Source of the DNA: Branchiostoma floridae
Lineage: Eukaryota; Chordata; Leptocardii; Amphioxiformes; Branchiostomatidae
DNA: 64,000 bases
Direction of reading: 5' to 3'
Assembly: GCF_000003815.2 (NCBI RefSeq)
Contig: NC_049988.1
Coordinates: 4,817,789 to 4,881,788, forward strand
Shown: one piece after another, positions 36,832-50,100 of the stretch
Layout: every line of letters starts with the position of its first letter
Numbering within the stretch: position 1 is the stretch's first letter
Program-made: the position numbers and the translations under genes
The notes under the pieces: model-generated
Told to the model about the DNA's origin: nothing
Database searches by the model: none
The model's input: the letters and a program-made list of their open reading frames with translations, nothing else

Positions 36832-37330
36832 TGAGATCGTCTGGCGCAGCGGCGGGATTTGTGCCTCGTGACCGAGAGGTGGCGAGTTCGAATCCCGCTG
36901 CGTGTCACCGATCTTGTACCCTTGGGAAAGGCACTTTACACGGATTTCCTCACTATACTCAGGTGAAAAATGAGTACCTAGCTTCGGCTAGGGCCGTCCC
37001 TCGGATAGGACGTTAAATGGAGGTCCCGTGTATGGGGAGAGTCACACCCCATGCACGTTAAAGAACCCCCACACGTGCGATGGTGCGGTGTGAGATGGAA
37101 CAAACCCTTCTGTCTGGAGTTGGTGATTCACTTCAAATCACCCGGTTGGAGGCCTGGCGAACCTCCATACCGTATTAGCCAGCGAAAGGGTATATCACCC
37201 CGTAAGGGGCGGTGTAACCCCGCCGCGTGTAGACATGTGCGAACATGTGCACATGTGTGTATGGCGGCTTTGAAAAGGTGTTCTTAACACCTGTTTCGCC
37301 ATACCCTCCAAATGGAGAATCCTAATAAAT
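36832..37330 (+). repeat. tRNA-derived SINE, long form (second insertion in array)
   Basis: Head 'tctggcgcagcggcgggat' and B box 'gaggtggcgagttcgaatcc', canonical body, then a longer 3' part ('gaggcctggcgaacctcc', 'accccgtaaggggcggtgt') and an A-rich end with 'cctaataaataaat'. Confidence 0.8.
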
Positions 37331-37460
37331 AAATATGAATATCTACATCTTTGCATGAACGTAATCTTTGTTGATTCATTCGGTGACATCCGGATCCGCA
37401 AGAATCAAATTTCATCCATTTCCAAGAAAACTTTGACATGCTTTCGACCAAATTATAAAT

Positions 37461-37989
37461 AAGAAAGAAAGAAAGAAAGATTGTCGTCATTCCTGATATT
37501 CTCATGTTTAAAAACAACAAACATTTGATCTGTCATAATATATAAGCAGAAATGCTGAGGTTCTGCCGCAATTTTCATAAAAGTGCGATTTTTTATGACT
37601 GAAATGTAAGCACATTTTGACACAATTTTGTTTAATACGCTCGCATCAGTTTTAGAGTTCCCAGAAGACGCCATCCATATAATCAATTCAACATGGCCTA
37701 CAGCGTACGGTCGCTGCTTGTGCCATAATACCCTGAAGGTGTATTTGTACCGTGAACTGTGTCTTTCACTCCCTCTAATACACGTTGTTAATCATCGCGA
37801 AACCACTCCCCGAAACGGAGAAAGGCGGATGACACGTTTCATGCTTAGCGGCCTGGATGTAACGCGTGGTATAATAATCACGTGTCTCCAGACCAATAGT
37901 GCTTACGCCATGACTAATGTAGCCAACCAACCACGCAGCTTTTATTTGAATTCTAACCGTCGCTTCGTCTCTGCCAATCGCCTACAGGT
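37461..37989. other. Upstream region of the receptor gene, R1 fragment
   Basis: (GAAA)n near 37460-37480; R1 repeat fragment at about 37620-37700 ('cccagaagacgccatccata', 'tcaacatggcct'). The 129-codon open frame 37628-38017 begins inside that repeat and is not supported as a gene. Confidence 0.45.
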
Positions 37990-38108
37990 AGTTGATACGC
38001 AGCTCCGCTCGGAGTAGGGTCCGCCTGAGAAGCTATCTTTGTGGCGCTGGTGGCCGCCTGTGGAATCTAGTTCCGGGAGGAAAAGACACGGCGAAAACAA
38101 CAGCAACG
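37990..38108 (+). promoter_or_regulatory. Presumed 5' UTR and promoter-proximal region of the CRHR-like gene
   Basis: This is the sequence just upstream of the start codon. It is more GC-rich than its surroundings and ends in a purine-rich leader (gacacggcgaaaacaacagc) before the ATG. I see no clear TATA box within 100 bases. The transcription start cannot be placed from sequence alone, and a non-coding exon upstream is possible. Confidence 0.35.
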
Positions 38109-38141
38109 ATGGGAAGCAAAATCGCACTGGGAATTCTACTG
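38109..38141 (+). CDS. CRHR: CRHR-like exon 1: start codon and signal peptide start
   Basis: ATG at 38109 has A at -3 and G at +4, a good Kozak context. It encodes 11 residues ([11 protein letters not shown]) and ends in phase 0 at a strong GTAAGTG donor. With the first residues of exon 2 (VLLLC) it forms a continuous hydrophobic core, as expected of a signal peptide. No upstream in-frame ATG gives a better peptide. The 5' UTR precedes it, with its extent unknown. Confidence 0.85.
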
Positions 38142-41100
38142 GTAAGTGAATTTTTATTTCGCTGTATAGTTAACGTTATAGCAATGATAGTAGCAACTGT
38201 ATAACATATACATATTCTGTCCTGTATTTGTTTTAAAGGAAATTCCGTATGCGTATCTTTCGGCTGTTCCTAAATGATGTTTTTGCTTATATGGTCTAGG
38301 CTACGCAAGAGGAAAGCGACTGATGAAAAAATCCTATGCCAAATTTGAGATGAAAGCTGTAAATGATGCTTCTGCAGGAAAATAATAAATGAAGCAATGT
38401 TTGAAAAATAGTATTGATATTTTTGCTTGGTTAAAGAACAGGATACAATATATACTTGCGTATAAGTATGTATGTACTATGTGTATAAAGAATAACCCGT
38501 TGAGAACGCATTTAGATACACAATATAGACAATATAATACTTGGCTTTATTGTTTTAATATTTGATAGGCTAGTTTTATTGTATACTTCTATTTTGTACT
38601 ATGTGTAAACTTTTGCCGTTCATTGTACCGTGTACAATTGCTGTGCAACAATGGACTTACACAAAGAAGAATAGCATTGATAAACTCAACAATAACTGTA
38701 ACAACGTTGATATGGAATTATAACAACGTTTGCCAACACTCTAACCCTTATATGATACATTGAACGCTACCTATAAATCTAATTGGCGGAAGTGCGCAAC
38801 AGTGAAACATTGCTAGAAGCTTCTTGTGCCTCATTGGAAAATATAGATTACAGAATTTAGTGTTGTTCTTCTATCTCATTCTTTATGGCAGTACAATACA
38901 CTTCAGGCTATTGCACCCAAGTCTATAACACAAAGTCATATATAGTGCCAAATTCTTTGTAATACTTGACAGCCTAAGACTGCCAAAAATGATATTATCC
39001 AGGCCTTTTGAATATTTGGATGCACCTAGATAGGTACGTGTATACATCAGGGAATTGCTGATGAAACATTTGTAAACCTCTTTTTTAAGTTTGTACTTGT
39101 GACGATAGAATTTGACGGTAGGGAGTTCCCAGTGGTTCAACTGTATGGGGCTCTCAAAATTGAGCCCCTGGTCCCGTTTAGTATCTAAATCTAAGGACAC
39201 AACCCGACGTACGTGCCAAAACGTTAGCCTCTTTCACCGGCGTCTCTAGGGCCTTGGCGCAAATTGATGTGTTTTTTTTTTTGTCGATTAGCGATCTTTA
39301 TCTGGGAATACGACGGGAAAGGAAAATATGCCGAGAAAGGAAAAATGCCGCGAGAGGAATATATACCGGGGGGAGTGCGCACTTCCCCCCCCCCCCCCCC
39401 CCAAAAAAAAAACAACTTTCGCCAAGGCCCTAGAGACGCCGGTAAAGGAGGCTACCAAAACGTGGGCAATCTTTTGGGATACGTATGTGATTTATAAGTA
39501 CCGCCTCCGTACGAACTCGTAGGGAATCCGACGGACTTTGGAGCACGCAGATACGCAGACACTTTGACTGCCATCGGGTTGGGGATTCGCCCCCGTGCGT
39601 GCCAGTACAGGCGACGCGCCTGCCCTGTACAGTCTGAACGTGTTGAGAAATACGAGGCACGTGGGAAAAAATGGTACGAACAAATTGTACATACGGCGGG
39701 TTATGCCCTAAGCTTCAGAGACACCGGTTCAATTCCCGTGGTTGGGCCATTTCTAAAGGCTTAAGCGGCTGTATGGTCTTTTGGAAGACATGTAAAATGG
39801 GGTCCTGTTTTCTAGAAAATGCTTCGATCGATCACGTTTCAGAGAGGAAGGGCTAGCAACGCATTCATATCATGTAACATATATACCATGCTGCAAAAAC
39901 ATTGCAAGTGCGATCGTGCAATGTAAATGCATGGTTTTTGGCCCAGAACCCAGAGGTCCTGGGCTAGAATACTGTCATGCTATCGATCCTATGTCATTAG
40001 GAAAGAGACTTTACACGACTTTCCTCACTTAACCAAGATGCAAAAAGTGGCCTCCTGACTTCGGTTGGGGACGTAAAAGGCAGTGGAAGGAGAGGGATGG
40101 GCTCCACCTTCCAATACCTTGCCATGCCCTTTAAGCCTGGGGCACAACCCGCCGTACGTGCAATTTGTCCGTACGTTTTTTGTGGAGGCCACGTCCCCCA
40201 CGTATTCCTGAAAACGTTCAGTCTGTACATGGCAGGTGCGTCGCCCGTACTGGCACGTACGGAGGGCAAATCCACAGCCCGAACGCAGAGAAAGTTCTGC
40301 ATTAAATTTCTACGGCGTGTCTGCGTGCTCCCAAATCCGTGGGATTCGCCACGTGTTCGTACGGAGGCGGTACTTACCACTTACGGATACCAAAAGATTG
40401 CCCACGTTTTGGCACGTAGACAGCACGCACTTGCAAGTACGGCGGGTTGTGCTCCTAGCTATAGCTAGGCACAGTGGATAACAACTCATGCCTTTACGAC
40501 CATAAAACGACTATGCGACTCCCTACCGTTACAAAAACCGTTGCTAAAGAATGTGCTACTACTAGGGTTATGACTCAAAATATAACTATAAGTCTCAGGT
40601 AAATTTATAAAATTATGTGTTGACACTTCGACGTTGCCCAAAATTACAAACGCTTATACCCCATTTCCACTAGGACGGCGCTCTATCTGCGACCTAGAAT
40701 TTGACCAACTAATTGTATGAAAAAGAAAGGAATCTTTGTTACACTTTGTGTGTTTTGTTGTCCTCTCAGCCACACTTCTACATGCTGTATGATATACACA
40801 GTATGAAATCAAAGGTTACACATATCGTATTTTTAGGTCGAAGTGAGAGAGCATCGCAATCGCCGTCTAGTGGAATGGGGGCTTTAATAAACTAAATCCT
40901 TGCTGAACTAACCAATCTCATATCTTTCTTCAGTTCCATTTCACATGTTAATGATGTTTCTGGCACCTACATTTTTTTCTCATGGCAGTTAGCATACAGA
41001 TTAATTAAGCATCATTACCTTCCCCACTGGGGGTCTTTCATTTGTGATAATTGTAATCGTTAACAGAATAATCCGTTCCAAGACAATACATTACCCTCGA

Positions 41101-44100
41101 TTGACTTACTATATTCAGCTTAGAATCATTATGACGCGCATTTTTGTTTTTGTTTTCTTTCAATGAATACAGATTACCAAAATAAAGCAGAATGCTATGA
41201 ATACAGTGTCTTGTCACACTTTCTTCAACAGTAGAAAAAAAAATCTTTGGTAAGTCATGCAATAACAAGATATTTTTCACACGGCCATCGTCAGTTTCTG
41301 TACAGAGAACCTCTTTGTGCGGTAAAAACGTCCATAATGAAGAAACATGGAGTTAGCTCAATGAGTGGCGACCTTATATGACTACTAGTAATTCGTAAAC
41401 CAACAGTGTCCCAAAGGAAGCAATTAGTTCACATGTAAATAAATGCTCAACACTATGCCTAGTTACTCTTATAGAGATGGGCCTATTTCTTGCTTCATTA
41501 GATGCTAAAATGAGAAAAGGAACGGACAGAAAATTTAACCCGTGTAGCGTACGCGTAACAAACAGGAATTAGCAATCAACAGCAGTACCGCAAGGCTTTG
41601 ACGTAAAGGACTGATACAGATGCTAGCATGCTAGCCGATGTCATTATATAAAGGCTTAAGGTAAAATCTCACTGTATTTGCGTCAAGCTAGCGTGACTGC
41701 GGGGTTTGAAAGATACTCAATGGATTTCAGAGATAAAGAACCAATTTTCTTCCTTTTTTGTATTTGGTCGCCTTCTTAGTCATACTTTTACGTATTACGC
41801 AATATCTAAACAATACAAAATTGAAAATAACGAAACAGTGACGCAGTGTACGAACTCCGCCATGACTCAAGTGCAGTGAGAGTGCCCCTATGGTCCCATA
41901 GCATTTTTGAGACCATAGGTACTCTCCAAGCAAAGGTCGATGGAAAAAATCGTGACTTTTTCTGTAAACTAACCTCACAGAAATAAACGGCATAAATGAA
42001 AGACATTTTATCAATCAGTGTACCAATTATGAAACAGAAAGAAATACATTATTTCAAACAGTTGTCACTATTTCACCAAGCTTTTACCACTTAAGAGAAC
42101 CCCAAAAGACTATATTTCTATTAAAAGCACAAAACCTCACCATCATACAGAACGTGGGACAGTTCATTAACCACTGCCTCAAAGAGGAAGTCAAACCCGA
42201 TAAATTAATAGTATTCACTGTATCATATATAGTGGATTAGACACTAGTTTTATGTATCACACTATCTACTTCTCATAGTCCTTGAGACTGTATAAGCAAT
42301 TGGACTTCTGGCATGATTTTGCAAATAAACAATTATTATAAGAAAAAAGTCACGATTTCCCCAACAATCTCTGCTGCTTTTAATTGGGCCTAGCCGTAGG
42401 GACAGTGGGTTGTTATACACTGTGTCTAGGTCATAGTGTTGAAAAGGCATCCTCACACTCAGGGTTGACAATCACGGCAAAGCCTATGATATCACCCCTG
42501 ACAACTCAGCCACAGTATTCGGTTATTAGGGGTGTCTTGCTTATGAATATTAATGAGCTTACCCTTATATGGGCAGTCAGCCGTTGGGGATCGGGCGTCG
42601 GCATGGTGAGCAAACAAAGCCATGGTAATACGTAACATGATTGGCTGATAGCTCCCCAGCGGCCATTGCGGGACAGCTTTAGCCTGTTGAAAGCTCTCTC
42701 ATCGCCTGTTCTCTGATTGGCTGGCAGCTGGTTTGTGGCGACGCCCCCGGTACCCATATATTAACCTCAGGCAAGCAGAGGTGAAAACAGATGGAGTCCC
42801 TCTGACGACTCTGTTTCGCCTTTGCGTAGGAGAATGTGAAAAGGGTGGCCCGTCCTTTTTACCAGGATTTATAAATCATCTCCCGTGAACTCATTTTACA
42901 CGCGGGCGGATTAAGCTAAAGGCACGATCCACCGTACGTATAATTTGTCCGTACGTTTTTTTAGGAGGCAACGTCCGCAACGTATTTCTGAAAACGTTCA
43001 AACTGTTGCCCTTACTGGCACATACGGAGGGCGAATCCGCAGCCCGATGGCACACAAAGATTTGCCTGCATGTAAAGTTCTACAGCGTTGCTGCGTGCTC
43101 CAAAACTCGTCGGATTCCTTATGAGTTCGTACGGAAGCAGTACTCACCACTTACGGATCCCCAAAGATTGCCCACACTTTGGCACGAAGACAGCACGTGT
43201 ATATTTGTACGTACGGCAGGTTGCTCCCTTAGCTTAAGGAATTCCGAAAGTCGTGCAAAGTGCCTTTCGCAAATGCACAACGTTTAGCAAGCAATGTCTT
43301 GAAATCAATCCATTGACCTTTCGAAGTGCGCTAGCATAGCCACTCGGCTATTCGGCGCCATCAAGCTGAATTGAATCGGTAATTTTTTTATTACAAGAAT
43401 ATGTTCTTACTCTTACACAAGAGTGTAAAACTATTGTCATTATGTTGTATTAGACTCATATGTAGGATATGCGTTACTAATTTACCATTTTTGCACCAGC
43501 CATTTCTAGTCGTGTGTATAATGGCATAAAATCACTGGATCATTAAAACCCAAACCATCTCAACTTTCCGTTGCATATTTTTTGAGAGATGTGAGTCAGT
43601 GCATGGTCATAAAAATCTACAAACATTTAGGTAAAGAAATATTAACTAAGGCTAAGAAAATGCAAAGGAATCGAAAAAAATCAACATTCTTATCTTTAAC
43701 GGTTGATATAATAGCATATACAAAATGAATTTTTCCGTAAGTTTCTGGTTATGGTACAACTCTCTTGTCAACATAAGAATACAAAATAATACATCACCAT
43801 AAAGCCAGACGCTTGCCAAGCTCAATTGGCGCTTGCCTTTGCAGATAAGAAAGTGAATTATGAATCGTATCAGTGATATATGTAGCGAACGAGCCGTATG
43901 TTTTGCAAATCTACGAGCACAATGAGTCCCCTGTGGATTATTACTAGTTTTACAATCTTCATATCGGCTTACAGTCAAAATTTACGGTCGATCATAGGTG
44001 TAAACTACCTCCTCTACGATCATGATACAAAGGTGCCACCGACTTCCAAACTGATTTGTCTGCGTTTGCAGCCAAAAGTACCCCCCCCCCTAATTGGAAC

Positions 44101-47100
44101 CCACACATTACAGAAAACTTGTGATTCTTATTCCACTACATGCACTGAACCAGAAAAATGATTTGAAGTTGATAAGTTAAGTTTGAATTTAAAAAAACAT
44201 TTAGACTAAGAGTATGTTCCACATTATTTTTCGCATTATTTAATGCAAAATCATATAATATTGTTAAAAGTAGGTGCCTAAATTCTCAAATATAGACAAC
44301 ATGAATTTTGTAACAACAGTTGTAGTGACAAAACATGGTATCAATATGATATGAACAAACATTAAAGAAAATTCGTGTATTCAAGAAGTACACAAAGTGA
44401 CTCTTGTGTAGTAGACTAGTATCAGTTACCAAGTTGGATTGACTACACTCAAGCTATTGTCAAACTATACACTTGTAAATGTCACTATCGGACCAATTTT
44501 ACTTCTACGACCACAGCAACGGCTACCTTGCTAGTGACACTTCTACAAATATAACCACTAGGCCATGACACACAATATTTCTCATTTTGATATTCTTTTT
44601 GATTTTGATATTTCTTCAAAGACGAAAATAATCTAGCTTTTTTTTAGTTTTTCTAAAATCAGGCTAAAATTCATGAGCGCGTTGACATCATCCATAAAAT
44701 ATACTTCCTGTGGCCTTAGCGGAGAAATAGAATGATTGACTTTGAGATGCTACCAATCACTGCATTATCATTATACAGCAATGCCTTCACAGCTGTTCCG
44801 TTTAATATAATGCATATTTAATCATTTCATATCACAGACAGATGACGAATTGCCATTTCGATGGGCATCGGCGTGGCGAAATGATAGGCTGTTTGACTCC
44901 TAGAGTTTCTGGATGTGAATCTCTGGACATAGGCACACCCGTTGACGTCTTGCCTTTTCGAAAGGCATTGTATACGACTTTATTACTTTTCTTGCTTCAC
45001 TTAGGTGAAAATTGAGTACCTTACTTTGTTGGGAAGGTCCCTCGGATAGGATGTTGAATGGAGGTCAGTTGTTTGAGAATACTAGAACTCACAGCACTTA
45101 AAAGAACCCACCGCAAGAGTAGGGGTTCTTTCCAGTGTGAGTGGATTTGATATATCTATCCCTATATAAAGCTTGTACTATTCAGTACCTTATGTTTTAC
45201 GCCATGATGCGGTTTACCGTGTTAACAATACAAACAAGCAAAGAATGCGTCGATGAACATTAGACATCCAGGTAATATCACGATACGCCAAAAAGCAGTT
45301 ACTCAAGCAACTTGATATGATTTTAGGAACGGTCAGACAGTTCAGTGACACTGACGAAAGACACCGGATGGTTGTCTGAAATGTCTGGCCGTTTTCAAAA
45401 ATTATATCCAGCTACCTGGGTTACTGTTTTTTGGCAAGCAAAAAAAAAAAAAATTCACGGGTCTCAGTGGCAAGTGTGCAGATGTTGACTCACTGGCAAC
45501 ACCAAATCCGTAGGTGTTTTTTGGCACCTTTAGACAGATTAGCTGTGAGGCTTGGTGGGCGTCACTCCACCGTCATGAGGGCAGGGGCATGGCGAGTTTA
45601 GAACTCAGGACCTTCTGATTCTGACTCCAACGCTCTAACCGTTGCGCCACACAGACACCCCAAGCAAGCAAGCAAAGGATGGTATATATTAAGCTAAGGG
45701 CACAACCCACCGTACGTGCAAATACGTGCTATCTACGGAGCTGGAGCACCCAGACACTTAACGTGCAGGCATTAAACTTTGTGTGCCACCAGACTGCGGA
45801 TTCGCCCCCCGTACGTGCCAGTACGGACAATGCGCCTGCCCTGTACAGCCTGAACGTTTTCAGAAATACGTGGCAGAAGTGGCCTCCTAAAAAAATATAC
45901 GGACAAATTGCACGTACGGTGGGTTGTGCCCTTACCTGCATGCATGGTGCGTTTCTCGCTCCAGTGGTTTGAAATATATAGCGGAACACTACTAACCAAT
46001 AGTGCAAGACAAATGCATACAGTGGTGTCCTTCACCGTAATACAGTAGGACGTTGATGTTTTCCATTAACACGATATTACAGCAACAATGATAAGGAGTC
46101 AGAAAGAGGTCAATAAATTGAATGCGCATTTATCTTGGACACTATATCAAGTGACAAGTGAACTACGTTAACCTAATACGAAATATCGCGAATCTATTCA
46201 CCAAGCTCTACAATATTAGCCGGAAAGTAGTTCGCTATGGCATTAACCATCCACTATATACAGTCTCTTCCCTGCTGTTCGTCTGTGGTCCTTAACGTCT
46301 GGAATCGTCCAAATTTTGGACGAGGGCGCTGATTGGTCCCTACACGTGAGCGAATTAAGGTATGGGTTCAAGCGCTCGCATTCCAACACCCGAAAAGCCC
46401 TCCGTCTGCTTGTGGGAGGGCCTGTCGTCATCGAACGAGCGCTCCAGAACCTATTCCTTGATTCGCTCACTAACTGACGTTATCATCAAATGGTTGAAAT
46501 GCGCAGGTCTCCAGACGGGTAGCGAACATCCATAACAGCTAACTACTACCCCGGATGGTACCCAGGCTACCACAATATACATATGGCATAAGATGTCCTA
46601 TATTCTGCATGTCATGTTAACTCATACTTTTAGGACCAGGTCTGGTTCAGGTTCAGAGGATCAGGTCCAGGTCCGGACCTGAACCTGGACCTGATTCAGC
46701 ATGTGAAAACTTGTAAATGGACAAAATTCAAAACAATGGTACATTTCACTAAAAAGAATCTGTTTTGTGGAGTATTTGACTTCCACTGGTAGAAATGACA
46801 ATAGACTCTAAGCTACTTCGCTCTTGTTATTTTCTTCGACCCGTAAGCTCCAAAAGGTGTGAATGCCTGATCATATAATCTATTCATTCTCCAATAGGTC
46901 CAACATCCGGTCCACCAAATGTTTTCAGGTCTGGTTTTTCCGGACCGGTCCAATGAGAAAAAACGGTTTTGTACCGGTACACTGTACCGGTACCCACTCC
47001 TACTTATAATGCATCTAAAATTACCATAGGGAACTATGCAAACGTGATTTACATTTGAGTGACTTTTGCATACGATTCTTAGGAGTCAGTGGTTCAACCA

Positions 47101-50100
47101 GTTTGTGTAGTTAGCTGTACTTGTTTTGGATTGTTCTGCCAGTTCATTCTAGTGACGCTGAAGAAGAGTGATGGATGCCACTCGAAACGTTCGGAAGTAA
47201 ATATCCGTCTCTTTTTAAAGATCCAGTTGTAGAGATTGAATTATATCTGAATATTCTTTACCTGGATATCTGACCTTCATAAACGTAACATCGGTGTAAG
47301 TTGATCTTGTCAATAACAGTCAGCATACTTTAGGAACCTATTTAGGTAAACTATTCAAAGCCTAAACCTCTAGATTCTCGGTTATACCCCCTTTCCACTA
47401 GCACGGCGCTCTTACCGCGCTCCCTCTAAGACTTAAGATTTGACATATATACCCAGTGTGAAAGCGAAGTTTACACATATCCTATTTAGGCCACAGTGAG
47501 ATCGTCGTCTAGTGGAAAGGGGCCTTAGCTGCAGTAAGCATATTCAAAAGGCCACGATGTGCCATGGGCCCTGTTGCCCACATTCAGGAAAAAACGACAT
47601 CCATACATTTTGATTAAACGTATCAAATTACAAGCTGGAAGATTGCCAGATGAGATCTGTGATGAATTTTTGTCAGTCTCACTGCAGTCGTTGGACTACA
47701 AGAAATGTCACTGAAAGGACATCTTTTGAGAATATCGACAGAATTTGATGAATGGATTAATCATGGGTACCATAGATGGCGGACCATAGATGAGAAACTA
47801 ATCCTTGCAAAGCTCATGGATAATGACATGGCAACACTGTGGATCACTTGATGTCAGGTACGAAAGCCGAAAGGGACAGTTACGCGGACAGGTTGTTGAG
47901 GAAGGCCACTTTGAAGGACATGTAATCTATGATATGGCAACACATGTGGATCACTTGATGTCAGGTACGAAGGCCGAAGGGGACACTTACGCGGACAGGT
48001 TGTTGAGGAAGGCCACTTTGCTTTGACGGACATGTAATCTATAACATGACAACACTGTGGATCACTAGATGTCAGGTACGAAAGCCGAAAGGGACAGTTA
48101 CGCGGACAGGTTGTTGAGGACGGCCACTTTGAAGGACATGCAGTCTATTACATGACAGCACTGTGGATCACTAGATGTCAGGTACGAAAGCCGAAAGGGA
48201 CATTTGCGCGGACATGTTGTTGAGGAAGGCCACTTTGAAGGACATGCAATCAATGACATGACAGTACTGTGGATCGCTTGATGTCAGGCACGAAAGCCGA
48301 AGCGGACACTTACGCGGACAGCTTGTTGAAGAAGTCCACTGTAGTCAGTATTCATACTAACAGTGCACTAGCGGTGATGTGTGGCGTAATTTCTGGGGTG
48401 TTTGGCAAAATATCAAACGATTTATCAAAAGAATCAAAAGCATAAGCTTGACTCAAGACCCTATAGCTAGCAGGCCATGTTATCCCGTTGGGAAAGGGAC
48501 TTTACGTGAATATTTTCTGAACGAGTTTGCTCAGTGCAAGGCCCCATTAACCACTTCTGGGCACAGAACTATTGCTCATTGTAGCAGAATCTCTTCTCCC
48601 TAAGTCAGGAATTTCAAGCTTAGGCAAGCTCGTCTAACTGACCCAATAGGCGAAGCAGGGGTTACGAAGGCTGCTCGGGAAAGTCCCTATCTCATTTAGA
48701 CCGGAATGGCTGTGATCTACTCAGACTAGGAAGGTTTCCTTCTCTGTTCGATAGAGTCTAAGTGTGGTGTTTTAATTAACGTACTTAACGTCCTATCCGA
48801 GGGACCTAACTGAAGCTAGGTACTCGTTTTCATCTATGTGAAGACAAGAGGAGAGAAGTGTAAAATCCGGATGCAGATTCCGGAACGTTGCGTCACAACC
48901 AGGTCAGTTGCCATATAACCTATGTCGCCCCCCGTCTCTGTTCAGAGTACTAAATGTGACTACTGTTTTTTTTTTTTTTTTGCAAAAGAGACGTAATCCA
49001 AGCTGTAGTAACACGTTGTCCGAGAAAACAATTTCTTACCAAAACAAATGTATCCTTTTTTACATATGGAGAACAGACAGTAAATTCGTGTGCCATTGCC
49101 ATAAGTACAAAAATAGGGTCAAAATTCAAACTAAAAGCTCGTAACAACCCTAGCAAACAAGGAACAGCTAAGGTCATTATGCGGATTCGAACCTAGAACC
49201 TTCATATTCTAGTAGCCCTAAATATAAGGCCACTCTGAGCTTTTATTGAGTGACGTGTGATATGGGATAAAGTCTAAATTCTCTTCCATGCAGCTAAAAA
49301 GAAGAATGGATACTTTTCTGATCTTCTGAATATATAGGGCATGGACACCTTGTATATATAGGGCTTTGAACGACCTTGCCACAGACAGCACACTAATCCA
49401 AAAATCGATGTTACTTTTACACTTGGATGCGGTCTGTCTGTCGGTGTTACTACGGATAAGTCTGACAAAGCGAGGGATAAACAGAGTGTAATGGACTGTG
49501 TGTATACGTTCTGCAGTTTATTTGGAAATCCTCGATATATCATCAGGTTGCTAGAGGAAATCGAACCAGGTGAAAATGAGTACAAAACTTTTGGTGCTAT
49601 GGGGCCGTCCCTGGACGTCCAATGTTTGAGCATTGCCCAGAGGCTCTGGGATTGAATTCTTTTGCGTGCCACCAATCTCGCGCCTTTGACTAATACATTT
49701 AAATGACTTTTCTCACTTCCCACAGGTGTAAATGATTACCTAGCTTTGACTAGGGCCATCCCCAGGATAGGGCATTAATTACCTAAATGGAGGTCCCGTG
49801 TTTTAGGAGAGCCACAACTTAAGCACGTAGAAGAACCCACCACAGAGGTGCTTACCGGTGTGATTGGTTAAAAGAATACAGTCCATATGGTCGTATTGAG
49901 GTCACCTGAGTTAAGGTAGACTCTCACTGCACTTGGGGCACCGGAACGGCACTGCGGGGTTCGTAGATGACTCAACGAATTTCAGAGATACCGAACGAAC
50001 GTTCTTTGTTTTGTGCATTTTGTTGTCTTCTAAGTCATGCTTTACCTTTTTTTACGTATTACGTAATATCTAGATTATAAAAATCGCGCAAAATAACAAA

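Larger units (their letters stand above)
35560..37460 (+). repeat. Tandem array of about 165-190-bp units, split by two SINEs
   Basis: Units contain 'tttgaaatgctttcrnncaaa', 'aaatcgtataaag' and 'ttgtcc..tttcc'. Clear units start near 35570, 35760, 35935 and 36100. The array is cut by SINEs at about 36402 and 36832, and its last piece 'aactttgacatgctttcgac' appears at 37430. Confidence 0.7.

Noticed and set aside
37628-38017. 129-codon open frame just before the receptor gene
   Set aside because: Begins inside dispersed repeat R1 and has no recognisable domain. Probably chance.
39264-39522. Open frames with poly-Pro runs
   Set aside because: Produced by a C homopolymer in the nested TIR element.
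43919-44161. Short secreted-peptide-like ORF in intron 1
   Set aside because: A hydrophobic start alone is weak evidence. Ends in low-complexity Pro and Thr stretches, with no homology recognised.
45590-45660. Possible tRNA gene (minus strand)
   Set aside because: A and B boxes are present, but no cloverleaf acceptor stem closes, and the sequence continues into a SINE.
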